From Kordia jejudonensis (lineage in GTDB: Bacteria; Bacteroidota; Bacteroidia; Flavobacteriales; Flavobacteriaceae), in NCBI RefSeq assembly GCF_001005315.1, contig NZ_LBMG01000005.1, forward strand, positions 1 to 64,000: a DNA stretch of 64,000 nt, read 5' to 3'. A program made the position numbers and the translations under genes. Below are positions 7,597-16,521 of this stretch, one piece after another. Numbering within the stretch: the stretch's first letter is position 1; every line of letters starts with the position of its first letter. Below the pieces are notes generated by a model. The model had not been told where the DNA came from. It saw nothing but the letters and a program-made list of their open reading frames with translations, and searched no databases.

Positions 7597-8973
7597 GTGA
7601 TTTTAGAAAACTACACCAAAGAATTCCGCTACAACTTAAAACTTGCTTCTCCAATAATCTTGGGAATGTTAGGACATACCTTTGTGAGTTTTGTTGACAA
7701 TGCAATGGTAGGACAATTGGGAACAGCAGAACTGGCGGCAGTTTCACTAGGAAATAGCTTTCTATTCATTGCCATGTCTATCGGAATTGGTTTCTCTACA
7801 GCAATTACAACATTAGTAGCAGAAGCTGATGCAGCTAATGATACTATAAAAGTAAAAGGTGCGCTAAAACACGGCTTATTGTTATGTACTTTTATTGGAT
7901 TTATGGTCTTTTTTGGAGTGTTGCTAGCAAAGCCTTTAATGTATCATATGGATCAGCCAGCAGAGGTAGTGGAACTGGCAATGCCGTACCTAAATTTAGT
8001 TGCCGCTTCTTTAATTCCACTTATTATTTTTCAAGCTTTTAAGCAATTTGCTGATGGTTTATCGCAAACAAAATACGCCATGTGGGCAACCTTATTGGCA
8101 AATGTGGTCAATGTTGTCATAAATTACTTTTTAATATTTGGAATCTGGATTTTCCCTAAATGGGGAATTATTGGTGCAGCAATTGGAACACTTGCTTCAC
8201 GAATTGTAATGTTGCTATTCATTTGGTTGCTATTACATTACAAGAAAAAATTTAAAGCATATGTAACCAATTTTAATTTTAAAGACATTAGAAAATCGGT
8301 GCTAAAAAAGATTATAAATCTAGGATTTCCTTCTTCGTTGCAAATGCTTTTTGAAGTTGCTATTTTTACGGTAGCCATTTGGTTATCAGGTATTTTGGGT
8401 AAAAATTCACAAGCCGCAAATCAAATTGCACTAAACCTTTCTTCCATGACATTTATGGTAGCTATGGGACTTAGTGTTGCCGCCACTATTCGTGTTGGAA
8501 ATCAAAAAGGTTTAAAGCGTTTTTCCGAATTGCGACGAATAGCATTGTCACTATTTCTTTTAGTAATCATTATCGATATAATCTTCGCAATCATGTTTAT
8601 GGTATTTAATAATTGGTTTCCAACTTTATACGTAGATGAAACTGATGTAAAAAACTTTGTAGACAATCAAGAAGTAATTGCCATTGCAGCAAAACTATTA
8701 CTGGTTTCCGCATTCTTTCAAATATCTGACGGAATTCAAGTTGTTGGTTTGGGCGTTTTGCGTGGATTGCAAGATGTGAAAATACCAACGCTCATTACGT
8801 TTATTGCGTATTGGATTGTTGGTTTCCCGATATCGTATTATTTAGGATTGTACACTGAATTTGAAAGTGCAGGAATATGGATTGGTTTATTGGCCGGATT
8901 GAGTGTTTCTGCAATATTATTGTATATTAGATTTAATTATTTATCAAAAAAACTGATCCAACAGCAAGCATAA
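7597..8973 (+). CDS. MATE-family multidrug/toxin efflux transporter
   Basis: An inner-membrane antiporter of about 458 aa with twelve hydrophobic segments in two halves. LASPIILGMLGHTFVSFVDN opens the first half and LGFPSSLQMLFEVAIF the second, as in the NorM/DinF superfamily. The frame is open from an ATG at 7498. I prefer the GTG at 7597 because family members start about ten residues before the LASPI helix and because a -7 promoter box lies at 7571-7578. It may export toxic compounds or a peptide product. Its neighbour is a divergent RiPP precursor sharing the upstream element, but MATE proteins are not known as general RiPP exporters. Confidence 0.9.
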   Translation: MILENYTKEFRYNLKLASPIILGMLGHTFVSFVDNAMVGQLGTAELAAVSLGNSFLFIAMSIGIGFSTAITTLVAEADAANDTIKVKGALKHGLLLCTFIGFMVFFGVLLAKPLMYHMDQPAEVVELAMPYLNLVAASLIPLIIFQAFKQFADGLSQTKYAMWATLLANVVNVVINYFLIFGIWIFPKWGIIGAAIGTLASRIVMLLFIWLLLHYKKKFKAYVTNFNFKDIRKSVLKKIINLGFPSSLQMLFEVAIFTVAIWLSGILGKNSQAANQIALNLSSMTFMVAMGLSVAATIRVGNQKGLKRFSELRRIALSLFLLVIIIDIIFAIMFMVFNNWFPTLYVDETDVKNFVDNQEVIAIAAKLLLVSAFFQISDGIQVVGLGVLRGLQDVKIPTLITFIAYWIVGFPISYYLGLYTEFESAGIWIGLLAGLSVSAILLYIRFNYLSKKLIQQQA

Positions 8974-8985
8974 CATTACATACAT

Positions 8986-9213
8986 ATGGAATTCCCAAAA
9001 TTTTTATTAGGCGATAATACCGATTATCCCGATGCAATCTTCATTGTTCACACAGAATTTCCCCGATTTATTATCAATCTAGAAAATGATGAAGTAGAAT
9101 GGCTAGAAGAATTTGACAAAGAAGATGAAAAAGAATTGGCTTCAGAAGCTGAAAACTTAGTACAAGCTGCAAACGACTTTTATGACCGAGAATTATCAAG
9201 ATATGACGACTAA
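8986..9213 (+). CDS. Small acidic conserved protein of unknown function (75 aa)
   Basis: 75 residues, strongly acidic (many Glu/Asp in the second half), no signal peptide and no membrane segment. It starts MEFPKFLLGDNTDYPDA and has a beta-like FIVHTEFPRFIINL stretch, then a helical Glu-rich tail. I recognise it only as a type of small protein found in Flavobacteriaceae. It starts 12 nt after the MATE gene and overlaps the next gene by 11 nt, so the three are probably co-transcribed. Confidence 0.75.
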   Translation: MEFPKFLLGDNTDYPDAIFIVHTEFPRFIINLENDEVEWLEEFDKEDEKELASEAENLVQAANDFYDRELSRYDD

Positions 9214-10051
9214 ATTAACTAAAACTATCTGTGCAATAGCGATTCTAGGATTCGCTTTCACATCATGCGAATTACCAAATACGAAGAAAGTAGATACACT
9301 TTCCAACGTTTACAAACAACTTACGGCATCCACAAATGGAGAAGTAGATTCATTAGTGCATGGTGTACTAAACATTGAAGAACTTAAAAATTTCGACAAT
9401 GCTCTAAAAGTAGTTCCTGTAAGTGTAGAAGATGAATTAACAGCTATTAGAGCGCTGATGGAAGTTACTATAGAAGAAATAACATCGCCAGTTCCTATAG
9501 AATTAACAGAAAAAAACACGTTGTTTCTTCAAAGTAAAAATAACATCACAACGGAGAGTTTTACACAAAAAGACACGACTGTTTTTGAAAAAGGATACAA
9601 GCTAGTCTTTAAAGATTACGATCATAATCATGACGAATTGTTAACTTTATGGAAACAAGTAGGAAGTTACTACGAACCGATCATAAAAAATGATTCCATT
9701 ACACAAGAAATCAAGGATAGAGTACAAGCTTCGTTTCCTGAAAACTTAGAAAAATTACAAGCTGTAGAATATGTAGTTTTGGTAGATGATGTATTGTTAA
9801 TTCCACCAGTAATTGATTTTGATGAAGAAGGATATGCTAGCGGATTTGTGGTAAGTCACGTATACACTTATGATGCGGAAACCTTTGAAAAGCTCGAACA
9901 AATGATTGTGATTGCTTCCAATGCAGACCAAATAGAATACAGAACGTACTCAGATACCGTAGCAGAAAATACACGAATTATTACAAAAAAACTAAAAGAA
10001 GATTTATTAGAAGAACGCACACGTGTAATGGATTCCATTTTTGGGTTCTAA
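9203..10051 (+). CDS. Putative lipoprotein of unknown function (282 aa)
   Basis: Starts at the ATG at 9203, inside the last codons of the previous gene. A hydrophobic signal follows, with a lipobox ending AFTSC, so it is a lipoprotein facing the periplasm. An upstream in-frame ATG at 9182 would add seven residues before the signal and is less likely. The mature part is acidic and mixed alpha/beta, with no motif I recognise. Overlap with the 75-aa gene suggests translational coupling. Confidence 0.75.
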   Translation: MTTKLTKTICAIAILGFAFTSCELPNTKKVDTLSNVYKQLTASTNGEVDSLVHGVLNIEELKNFDNALKVVPVSVEDELTAIRALMEVTIEEITSPVPIELTEKNTLFLQSKNNITTESFTQKDTTVFEKGYKLVFKDYDHNHDELLTLWKQVGSYYEPIIKNDSITQEIKDRVQASFPENLEKLQAVEYVVLVDDVLLIPPVIDFDEEGYASGFVVSHVYTYDAETFEKLEQMIVIASNADQIEYRTYSDTVAENTRIITKKLKEDLLEERTRVMDSIFGF

Positions 10052-10135
10052 CAAAAACGGCATAACTCAAATAACTGATGTATGAAGAAAATTCATTATT
10101 CTTTAAGGATTATGAAGCACTAAGAAAACGTGATT

Positions 10136-10705
10136 ATGATTGATCAATTAATTCAGTATGATAAAGAATTATTTCTATTCTTAAATGGACTCGGAACGCC
10201 AACTTGGGACGGTTTTTGGATGTTTATTACGAATAAATATTATGCTGTACCATTATACGCGTTTCTGTTGTTTCTGATCATAAAAACACACAAAACGAAA
10301 GAAATTTTATTTACATTACTATTTGTTGCTATCTTAATTACCATTACAGATCAAACAGCAAACTTATTTAAAAAAACACTGTTCTTACGTTTCAGACCTT
10401 GCCATACGGCGGATTTGGTAGATCATATGCGATTGGTAAAAGATGGTTGTGGCGGAAGTTTTGGTTACTTCTCAGGACATGCATCAAACGCGATGGCATT
10501 GGCAACATTTATAGGGTTGGTTTTACAAAAACACTTCAAATACATCATATTTATCCTTTTATTTTGGGCAGCATGTGTTGGCTATAGCCGAATTTACATT
10601 GGCGTACATTTCCCTGGAGATGTCTTTACAGGAATGATTGTCGGAGGAATCTACGGAGGAATCATTTTTAAACTGCGACAATTTATAATCCACAAATACG
10701 CATAA
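10136..10705 (+). CDS. PAP2-family membrane phosphatase
   Basis: A 189-aa integral membrane lipid phosphatase. All three PAP2 motifs are visible: KKTLFLRFRP (motif 1, K-x6-RP), FSGHAS (motif 2, catalytic His) and SRIYIGVHFPGD (motif 3, SR-x5-H-x3-D). They are separated by five or six membrane helices. Members dephosphorylate phosphatidic acid, PGP or undecaprenyl diphosphate; the substrate cannot be told from sequence. The ATG at 10136 is preferred over the GTG at 10130. A 21-codon open frame (10078-10143) overlaps the start and could be a leader peptide, with weak support. Confidence 0.9.
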   Translation: MIDQLIQYDKELFLFLNGLGTPTWDGFWMFITNKYYAVPLYAFLLFLIIKTHKTKEILFTLLFVAILITITDQTANLFKKTLFLRFRPCHTADLVDHMRLVKDGCGGSFGYFSGHASNAMALATFIGLVLQKHFKYIIFILLFWAACVGYSRIYIGVHFPGDVFTGMIVGGIYGGIIFKLRQFIIHKYA

Positions 10706-10802
10706 ATTCATGTATTGATACTGTTAAGGAAGTACTAAAGTGTACTGTATTGAAAATCATTTCGCTAACTTTATAAGATAACCAAAAATTAAATTATTTA
10801 TT

Positions 10803-10979
10803 ATGAAAAAAAGAAATGTAAAATCGTTAGCACTCAACAAAAAATCAATCTCTAGCTTACGTGAAAATCAACTAAAAGGCGGAACTGGAACTTGGTGGAC
10901 AGATTATTCTGTTTGTCAATGTGAAACAGGAGGTTGTACAGACACAGAATGCCATACCGTTTGGGATTGTGAGTTGTAA
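10803..10979 (+). CDS. RiPP precursor, lanthipeptide-like leader with GG site (58 aa)
   Basis: The leader MKKRNVKSLALNKKSISSL runs to a double glycine at residues 26-27. The 31-residue core starts TGTWWTDYS and has five cysteines spaced CQC-x4-C-x5-C-x5-C, with several Thr and Ser that could be dehydrated. It is flanked by its own terminator at 11025-11058. The leader matches 1268, 7146 and 16772; no modification gene is near. Confidence 0.75.
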   Translation: MKKRNVKSLALNKKSISSLRENQLKGGTGTWWTDYSVCQCETGGCTDTECHTVWDCEL

Positions 10980-11024
10980 CATAATGTACTATCTGTGTTT
11001 TTAAAATAATACAATAGAAAAATT

Positions 11025-11058
11025 AAAAGTTGTGTACCTTCGTGCACAACTTTTTTTT
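11025..11058 (+). terminator. Rho-independent terminator
   Basis: The stem AAAAGTTGTG (11025-11034) pairs with CACAACTTTT (11045-11054) and runs into a T tract ending at 11058. It lies 46 nt downstream of the peptide gene. Confidence 0.8.
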
Positions 11059-11125
11059 GATGATGACGCAACCAAATTGAATATCTTGTATCTACACAGT
11101 AGATTACCTTAACAACTCACTGACT

Positions 11126-11548
11126 ATGAAAAAAATTTTTGTACTACTCGTTACTGCAATACTCCTTATTTCTTGTAAAAGTAATGATGATTCCTTTCCA
11201 GAAGAAAATTTTATTTCTGGTAATTGGAAATTGATAGAGTATTTGGTCGATCCAGGAGATGGAAGCGGTGCATATGTCTCAATTGATAGTGATAAAACGC
11301 TATTTTTTGATGTAGTAAATGGAGAAGTGAGTTCAAACTATTCATTGTGCAATATGGATGTCATTACTCAACCGCAAACAAGTAGTGGGACATTTTCTGT
11401 AACTTCGGGAACTATTGATGTTCCAGACTGTCCAAATGCTTCGCCTTTATCAATTAATTTTGAAATTACCGACGAAGATAATCTTATCATACATTATCCT
11501 TGTATTGAAGGTTGTAGCGAAAAATATGCTAAAATTTACGCGTTATAA
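11126..11548 (+). CDS. Lipocalin-like lipoprotein (140 aa)
   Basis: A signal peptide with lipobox LLISC predicts a lipoprotein. The mature start has SGNWKLIEYL, the G-x-W motif of flavobacterial lipocalin-like (calycin) lipoproteins, followed by short beta strands. Cysteines at LCNMD, DCPN and CIEGC may form disulfides. The ligand is unknown. It is convergent with meaB, and the two stop codons are only 2 nt apart. Confidence 0.7.
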   Translation: MKKIFVLLVTAILLISCKSNDDSFPEENFISGNWKLIEYLVDPGDGSGAYVSIDSDKTLFFDVVNGEVSSNYSLCNMDVITQPQTSSGTFSVTSGTIDVPDCPNASPLSINFEITDEDNLIIHYPCIEGCSEKYAKIYAL

Positions 11549-11550
11549 AT

Positions 11551-12636
11551 TTAAGAATTCAACAACGCCAACAACTGTTGCGCTGCATGAAAAGGAGAAA
11601 TCGTACTGTTTTCCGTAGCATTTAAAAACTCATCCAACACATTTTTGACGTTCTCATTGGTGTAAAAATTGTGCTTCAAGCGTTCTTCAATCGTTTGTAG
11701 CAACCAAAAACGATTCTGTTGTTTTCTATGCGTTTCAAAATACTGGTTTGCCTTCGTACTTTCGCGAAATTCTTCAATCATCTGCCAAACAGCATCAATT
11801 CCTTGCTGTTGCAAAGCAGAAGCAGTTACAACTTTAGGAAGCCATTCCGAAGCTTTTTGCGGATACAAGTGTAATGCACGTTTAAATTCGGTTCGCGCCA
11901 TTTGCGCACGCTTTACGTTGTCGCCATCGGCTTTATTAATCACAATGGCATCTGCCATTTCAATGATTCCTCGTTTAATACCTTGCAATTCGTCTCCAGC
12001 GCCAGCTAATTTTAGCAACAAAAAGAAATCAACCATACTATGCACAGCGGTTTCACTTTGTCCAACACCAACGGTTTCAATAATAATGGTGTCAAAACCA
12101 CAAGCTTCACATAAAATAATAGTTTCCCGTGTTTTCCTAGCAACGCCACCAAGCGAATCTCCAGAAGCGGACGGACGAATATATGCATTGTCATCCTTTA
12201 CCAAATCTTCCATCCGAGTTTTATCGCCCAAAATACTTCCACTAGAAATAGAGCTACTCGGATCCACAGCTAATACGGCAACTTTTTTGCCCAAACCTGT
12301 CAAATGTTTTCCAAACGCTTCAATAAACGTACTTTTTCCAACACCTGGAACACCTGTAATTCCGATACGAATAGAATTATTGGCATGCGGCAAACACTGT
12401 TCAATAATCTCAGTAGCTTTTGCCAAATGGGAAGTATTTTTACTCTCTACTAACGTAATGGCTCTACTGAGTGCGACTTTATCATGATTCAAAATTCCTG
12501 CAACCAATTCGTCTACAGATGGCTGTTTTCGTCGATTCCTTTGAATAGAAGCCACCGAAGTTTTACTGATAAAATTGGGTTGTGAAACTCCATCTTTTTC
12601 ATGTAAAGCAGACGTATGTTTTGGTTTTGAACTCAA
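11551..12636 (-). CDS. meaB: Methylmalonyl-CoA mutase-associated GTPase
   Basis: A G3E-family GTPase chaperone that loads and protects adenosylcobalamin in methylmalonyl-CoA mutase. Seen: Walker A GITGVPGVGKST near residues 94-105, the VAVLAVDPSSSISSG block just after it, the IIETVGVGQSE segment (G3 region) and NKADGDN (base recognition). 361 aa fits the family, including the N-terminal helical extension. The mutase itself is outside the window, but a corrinoid adenosyltransferase is encoded at 33714. No promoter is evident in the upstream gap at 12637-12905, which holds an intergenic repeat and the sigma promoter. Confidence 0.93.
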   Translation of the reverse strand: MSSKPKHTSALHEKDGVSQPNFISKTSVASIQRNRRKQPSVDELVAGILNHDKVALSRAITLVESKNTSHLAKATEIIEQCLPHANNSIRIGITGVPGVGKSTFIEAFGKHLTGLGKKVAVLAVDPSSSISSGSILGDKTRMEDLVKDDNAYIRPSASGDSLGGVARKTRETIILCEACGFDTIIIETVGVGQSETAVHSMVDFFLLLKLAGAGDELQGIKRGIIEMADAIVINKADGDNVKRAQMARTEFKRALHLYPQKASEWLPKVVTASALQQQGIDAVWQMIEEFRESTKANQYFETHRKQQNRFWLLQTIEERLKHNFYTNENVKNVLDEFLNATENSTISPFHAAQQLLALLNS

Positions 12637-12679
12637 GTTTTTATACTATTTAATAGATTTAAACGAAATTACGTTTTAT

Positions 12680-12719
12680 AATGCTAAATGTTAAATGTAA
12701 AATGCTAAATTTTAAATGT
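12680..12719. repeat. AAATGTTAAATG-type intergenic repeat
   Basis: The word ATGCTAAATG/TTAAATGTAAAATGCTAAAT recurs at 36-70, 54425-54455 and 61988-62018. The rest of the 12637-12905 gap holds only the ECF-type promoter at 12854-12881. Confidence 0.5.
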
Positions 12720-12853
12720 ACAAGTCTTTCGGAATGTCCTTACGAGGAAGTATGATGAAGCGATCTGTTTTTTTAAGAATCTTTCTTGTATGCAAATTGG
12801 ATCTTAAAATCATTGAATTTTTAAATCTTTTAATTGAGCAAAGCGAATAAAAA

Positions 12854-12881
12854 TGAAACGCTAAAAAAATAATGTCGTCTT
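12854..12881 (+). promoter_or_regulatory. ECF-sigma-type promoter (TGAAAC-N16-CGTCTT)
   Basis: A -35-like TGAAAC (12854-12859), a spacer of exactly 16 nt, and a -10-like CGTCTT (12876-12881), 24 nt before the ATG of the sigma gene. The same layout and spacing occur at 17174, 28503 (minus) and 28808. Confidence 0.6.
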
Positions 12882-12905
12882 TACAATAGAACACAAACAA
12901 AACTA

Positions 12906-13448
12906 ATGAGCCAACAGCATTTAGGAATCTTAAAAAAATGTATGCGAGGAAATCGGAAAGCACAACTAAAGCTCTACGATTTATATGCAGCTGCGATGTA
13001 TATCGTTACCTGTCGTTACATTTCGAATAGAGAAGACGCAAAAGATGTGATGCAAGAAGCCTTTTTAAAAGCATTCACACGATTATCACAATACAAAGGA
13101 GAAGTTGCTTTTGGCGCTTGGTTAAAACGAATTGTCATCAATCAATGTATTGATACGTTAAAAAAACGTTCGTTGATGTATGAAGAAATAAACGATCAGA
13201 CCTTAACGATTATTGAAGATGATACTTCTTGGAATATTGATGCAGCAGTTACTAAGAAACAAATTGTAAACGCTATTGAAAATTTACCCAATAAATATAA
13301 ATACGTATTGCAATTGTATTTGATAGAAGGATACGATCATCAAGAAATTTCGGAAATACTTGAAATTCCGATACGAACCTCACGAACGCAGTTAATGCGC
13401 GGAAAAACAAAATTGAAAAATAGCTTAAATGATCTTTTAAAACATTAA
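12906..13448 (+). CDS. ECF-type RNA polymerase sigma factor (module 1)
   Basis: A 180-aa sigma-70 family protein with only regions 2 and 4. Region 2 includes SNREDAKDVMQEAFLKAF and FGAWLKRIVINQCID. Region 4 ends with the recognition helix LEIPIRTSRTQLMRGKTKLK. Group 4 sigma factors direct polymerase to stress or envelope genes and are held by a membrane anti-sigma factor. The next gene encodes a single-pass membrane protein 5 nt downstream. It is paralogous to the sigma factor at 17248 (same FGAWLKxIVI and IEKLPxKYxxV blocks). Probably autoregulated through 12854-12881. Confidence 0.9.
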   Translation: MSQQHLGILKKCMRGNRKAQLKLYDLYAAAMYIVTCRYISNREDAKDVMQEAFLKAFTRLSQYKGEVAFGAWLKRIVINQCIDTLKKRSLMYEEINDQTLTIIEDDTSWNIDAAVTKKQIVNAIENLPNKYKYVLQLYLIEGYDHQEISEILEIPIRTSRTQLMRGKTKLKNSLNDLLKH

Positions 13449-13453
13449 ATATC

Positions 13454-13975
13454 ATGAACAATATAAAAAATATACTCAACGAAAATGATGATACTATGGA
13501 AACACCAACGTTACCAAAAGGACATCGTGCAGAGTTTTTAAATAAATTATCAGCTTCTGAAGAAATTGCTGCTGAAAAAACACCATTTTTCTACTGGAAA
13601 AGCATTGCTGCAGCATGTGTATTACTACTAGGAATTGGCGCTTTTATCTACAGTAATTTTGGAAAAGAAGAAACGGAGCAATCCTCATTATTTGTCGAAA
13701 TGAAATCCATTGAAGATCAGTATTTGCAAAACATTGCCAACGAATGGGAAGCATTTCAATTGACCGCAAATGATGCACACTTAGTCAAAAAGTACAAAGA
13801 ACGCTTGGGGAACTTAGACGCGTCGTACCAAGAATTAAAACAAGAGTTTTTAGTACAAAAAAACAGTTTGACAACACTTGAAAAAATGATTCAAAACTTG
13901 CAAATGCGTTTATCTCTTTTGCAGGAAATTCAACAACATTTAAAACGTTTAGAAGATGAACAAAACAATATATAG
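13454..13975 (+). CDS. Single-pass membrane protein, candidate anti-sigma factor (module 1)
   Basis: 173 aa. The N-terminal ~45 residues are cytoplasmic and carry LPKGHRAEFLNKL, which matches LPDGHEARFLDRL in the paralogue at 17777. One membrane helix follows at about residues 50-68 (IAAACVLLLGIGAFIYS), then a periplasmic coiled coil. There is no zinc-binding anti-sigma motif. The short LPxGHxxxFLxxL segment is the only conserved cytoplasmic part and is a good candidate sigma-binding site. The anti-sigma role comes from position and topology, not from a known domain. Confidence 0.75.
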   Translation: MNNIKNILNENDDTMETPTLPKGHRAEFLNKLSASEEIAAEKTPFFYWKSIAAACVLLLGIGAFIYSNFGKEETEQSSLFVEMKSIEDQYLQNIANEWEAFQLTANDAHLVKKYKERLGNLDASYQELKQEFLVQKNSLTTLEKMIQNLQMRLSLLQEIQQHLKRLEDEQNNI

Positions 13976-15119
13976 TCTCGTAATTTTACTTTTTGCAGGT
14001 TCGTTTGGACTCCAAGCGCAATCGCAAAAAAAGTATCAAAAAACCTTTTCGGTTACCAAAAACACCATTCTACGATTTGATACACAAAACATTGATGTAA
14101 CTTTTAAAACGTGGAATAAAGACGAAGTAAAAGTTGATTTTACCGTAAATTTTAAAAACTATTCTGAGGAAGAAATCAAAGCAATTTCTAACGGAATTAT
14201 TGTGGCAGCAACGATGCAAAATACCATGGGAGAATCGAGTTATTTACAAATACAAAATTCGTCTCCAACTACTATTGGCAAGCTTTCTTACAGAGTTTTA
14301 AAAGGCGAAATTCGCATTGAAAACTTGTTTTTTAACAAAGAAAAAGAAGCGCGTTACAAAACCGTTGCTGATATCAATGAAGAAATTGAAGCAGGATCGA
14401 AAGGTTTTTACGATTTGGATGGTTATGTCGTTTTTGAAGATGAAAAAGTTCCTTTAAAAGACATCGATACAAGTAGCCGCAAAGAAATACAAAGCATTCG
14501 TTCTTCGTATGAAATTTACATTCCTTCGTACATGATGGTCGAATTGCAAGCAAGTCGTGCAAAAGTATTTTTAGATGGAACATTTGAAAACGTTATTGTA
14601 GGTTCTTTCCAAGAAAGTGATTTGCGCGCAACGGAATTACGCAATGAAAAAAATTCAATTTCCTGTGTTGACGGAAGTGTGAAAATTAATAAAATAATTG
14701 GTGGCGGCTACATGTTTAGAAATGTAACCAAAAGTCTCATTGGCGAAATGGAAGATGTTCGGTTGCAAACTGAATTTTCAAAAATCACTATTGGAAAAAT
14801 TACTAAAAATGTAGCAGTGTCAGATTTTAAGAGCGATTTCTTTATCTATAATGTTGGCGATGCATTTGAGTCCATTCAAATGAATTGTGAATATTCAGAC
14901 ATTAAAATGTATGTTGATAAAACACAAAAATACTTCATGGAAGCCGTCGGAAACAATGCAGTTTTAAATGATGATGGTACAAAAATCATCATGCAACCAA
15001 ACAGAGATGGAGAAAAGTTCAAAATGTTTACCCGCGGAAAAGATGATGCTGAAACTCGAAAAAATTTATTCAGAATTGATTTAATTCACGGTTTTGTAAC
15101 CTTACTCTACAACAAATAA
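13956..15119 (+). CDS. Exported DUF4097-like beta-helix protein (module 1)
   Basis: 387 aa with a cleavable signal (ends GLQAQ). It starts inside the previous gene (20-nt overlap), so translation is probably coupled. The mature start, ILRFDTQNIDVTFKTWNKDE, matches the start of the 18363 protein (LEINTSHADVEFDTWNKNK). This Asn/Asp-x-V-x-F-x-T-W pattern and the later repeated short strands fit DUF4097-like (putative adhesin) proteins, often found downstream of ECF sigma/anti-sigma pairs in Bacteroidota. It probably acts in the periplasm or at the outer membrane; the precise role is unknown. Confidence 0.7.
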   Translation: MNKTIYSLVILLFAGSFGLQAQSQKKYQKTFSVTKNTILRFDTQNIDVTFKTWNKDEVKVDFTVNFKNYSEEEIKAISNGIIVAATMQNTMGESSYLQIQNSSPTTIGKLSYRVLKGEIRIENLFFNKEKEARYKTVADINEEIEAGSKGFYDLDGYVVFEDEKVPLKDIDTSSRKEIQSIRSSYEIYIPSYMMVELQASRAKVFLDGTFENVIVGSFQESDLRATELRNEKNSISCVDGSVKINKIIGGGYMFRNVTKSLIGEMEDVRLQTEFSKITIGKITKNVAVSDFKSDFFIYNVGDAFESIQMNCEYSDIKMYVDKTQKYFMEAVGNNAVLNDDGTKIIMQPNRDGEKFKMFTRGKDDAETRKNLFRIDLIHGFVTLLYNK

Positions 15120-15135
15120 ACTCACAAACGACAAG

Positions 15136-16326
15136 ATGAAAAAACGAACACTATTGTTGATGCTTCTCGCATTGACCAGCTTAACGCATGCGCAATCTGC
15201 ACTAAAGATAGGAGATCAAATTCCGACACTTGCATTCACTGACTTGTTGAATTCAAAAGCTACAACGGCGTCTTCAACCGACTTGCAAGGAAAAATAATC
15301 ATTCTAGATTTTTGGGCAACTTGGTGCGGACCGTGTATTCCTGCAATGAAAAATTTAATACAATTGCAAAACGAATTTCCGAATGATCTTCAAGTAATTG
15401 GAATTGCAGAAGACAAACCAGAACGTTTGCAACGTTTTATAGACAATACAACATCCAATGTTTGGTTTGGTTTGCAAACAGCACAACTAAAAGCCTTATT
15501 TCCGTATCGAATATTGTCACATTCCATCGTGATTAATCCTGAAGGAACAATTGTTGCCATTACGTCTACGGACAATATTACCAAAGAAGTTATTCATCGG
15601 ATAAAAGACGGAAAGCAGATTTCATTACCTTTCAAGCAAGAAAACATCAAGTTTGACTATGAAGCAGATCCATTTCCACCAAAAGATACAAGTCAAGAAC
15701 GTGTATTGTTAAAAGGTGGAATAGAAGGCGTGTCATCTTTTTCAAAAGGATATTTACATGATAAAACGTATAACGGAAGACGTGTAACGATCATCAATCA
15801 GACCATTCCGAGTATGTATAGAAATCTGTATCAAATTTCGTATAACAGAACTATTTTTGAAATTGATGAAGAAAAATACAGCTATAAAAATCCTAAAAAT
15901 AAATATTGTTTGGATGTTATAACTGAAAAAGCTGACGAAAGTATGTATGCGAAAGGAATTTCGAAATTGGCAGAAACCTTTCCTGTAAAAGCAAAGTTGG
16001 TAACACGAAACATTCCCGTATATGTGTTACAAGTATTAGATGAAACAAAATTGAAGAAGTTAATAACGACAACGCAAGAACGTACTTTTGAGTACAGAGG
16101 TTATGAATTTCATGGAAAAAGAATTCCGATCAAAGAATTCGTAAAATATATAGAAAATGAAGCGCCAGTTCCTGTTGTTGATGAAACCAATTGTACCGAG
16201 TTGCTAGACATTGATTTTATATTCGATCCGCAGCAAAAAGGTTCTTTCAAAGAAGAACTCGCCAAACTTGGATTAAAACTTTCCAAAGCCGAACGCGAAG
16301 TAGAACTATTGGTTATTTATGAGTAG
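15136..16326 (+). CDS. TlpA-like thioredoxin-fold protein with C-terminal DUF3738-like domain
   Basis: 396 aa, exported (signal ends THAQS). Residues ~20-150 form a TlpA/ResA thioredoxin domain with the redox motif WCGPC near residue 69. The C-terminal ~180 residues look like the DUF3738 family, including the closing pattern ...DFIFDPQQKGSFKEELAKLG then LLVIYE. It is probably a periplasmic thiol-disulfide reductase coupled to an unknown sensor or binding domain. It follows the sigma module by 16 nt and is likely in the same operon, so module 1 has this extra gene and module 2 does not. Confidence 0.8.
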   Translation: MKKRTLLLMLLALTSLTHAQSALKIGDQIPTLAFTDLLNSKATTASSTDLQGKIIILDFWATWCGPCIPAMKNLIQLQNEFPNDLQVIGIAEDKPERLQRFIDNTTSNVWFGLQTAQLKALFPYRILSHSIVINPEGTIVAITSTDNITKEVIHRIKDGKQISLPFKQENIKFDYEADPFPPKDTSQERVLLKGGIEGVSSFSKGYLHDKTYNGRRVTIINQTIPSMYRNLYQISYNRTIFEIDEEKYSYKNPKNKYCLDVITEKADESMYAKGISKLAETFPVKAKLVTRNIPVYVLQVLDETKLKKLITTTQERTFEYRGYEFHGKRIPIKEFVKYIENEAPVPVVDETNCTELLDIDFIFDPQQKGSFKEELAKLGLKLSKAEREVELLVIYE

Positions 16327-16421
16327 ATTTCTGCTCATAAGCTTTTATAAAAGGTTAACTTTATTTTCTATAAATGAAGTTACAATATAGAAAGCTATTG
16401 TGCATTTGATGCCTAAATTTA

Positions 16422-16511
16422 TTAATTCGAGTGATTTTTACGATTGTGTATACGTAGATTTGGTATTAGTTCTAACTACTAGTGTTCGTATCTCAAAATC
16501 ACTCGAATTAA
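16422..16511. repeat. Perfect 17-bp inverted repeat, 56-nt spacer
   Basis: The arms TTAATTCGAGTGATTTT (16422-16438) and its exact complement (16495-16511) enclose a spacer that itself can pair in part (TACGA/TCGTA, TAGTTCTAACTA). It lies between the convergent TlpA-like gene and the small peptide gene at 16522 (-). It may be a long terminator hairpin or a tiny palindromic mobile repeat. Confidence 0.6.
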
Positions 16512-16521
16512 CGTTTAAAAA

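Noticed and set aside
10078-10143. 21-codon frame before the PAP2 gene
   Set aside because: It has a plausible overlap with the PAP2 start but no other support, so it is mentioned only as a possible leader.
11669-12487. 272-aa plus-strand frame
   Set aside because: Antisense of meaB, which has clear GTPase motifs; the frame has no domain and arises from codon bias.
12712-12963. 83-aa minus-strand frame with hydrophobic residues
   Set aside because: It overlaps the ECF promoter and the start of the sigma gene, and has no recognisable features; the hydrophobicity comes from the A/T-rich antisense.
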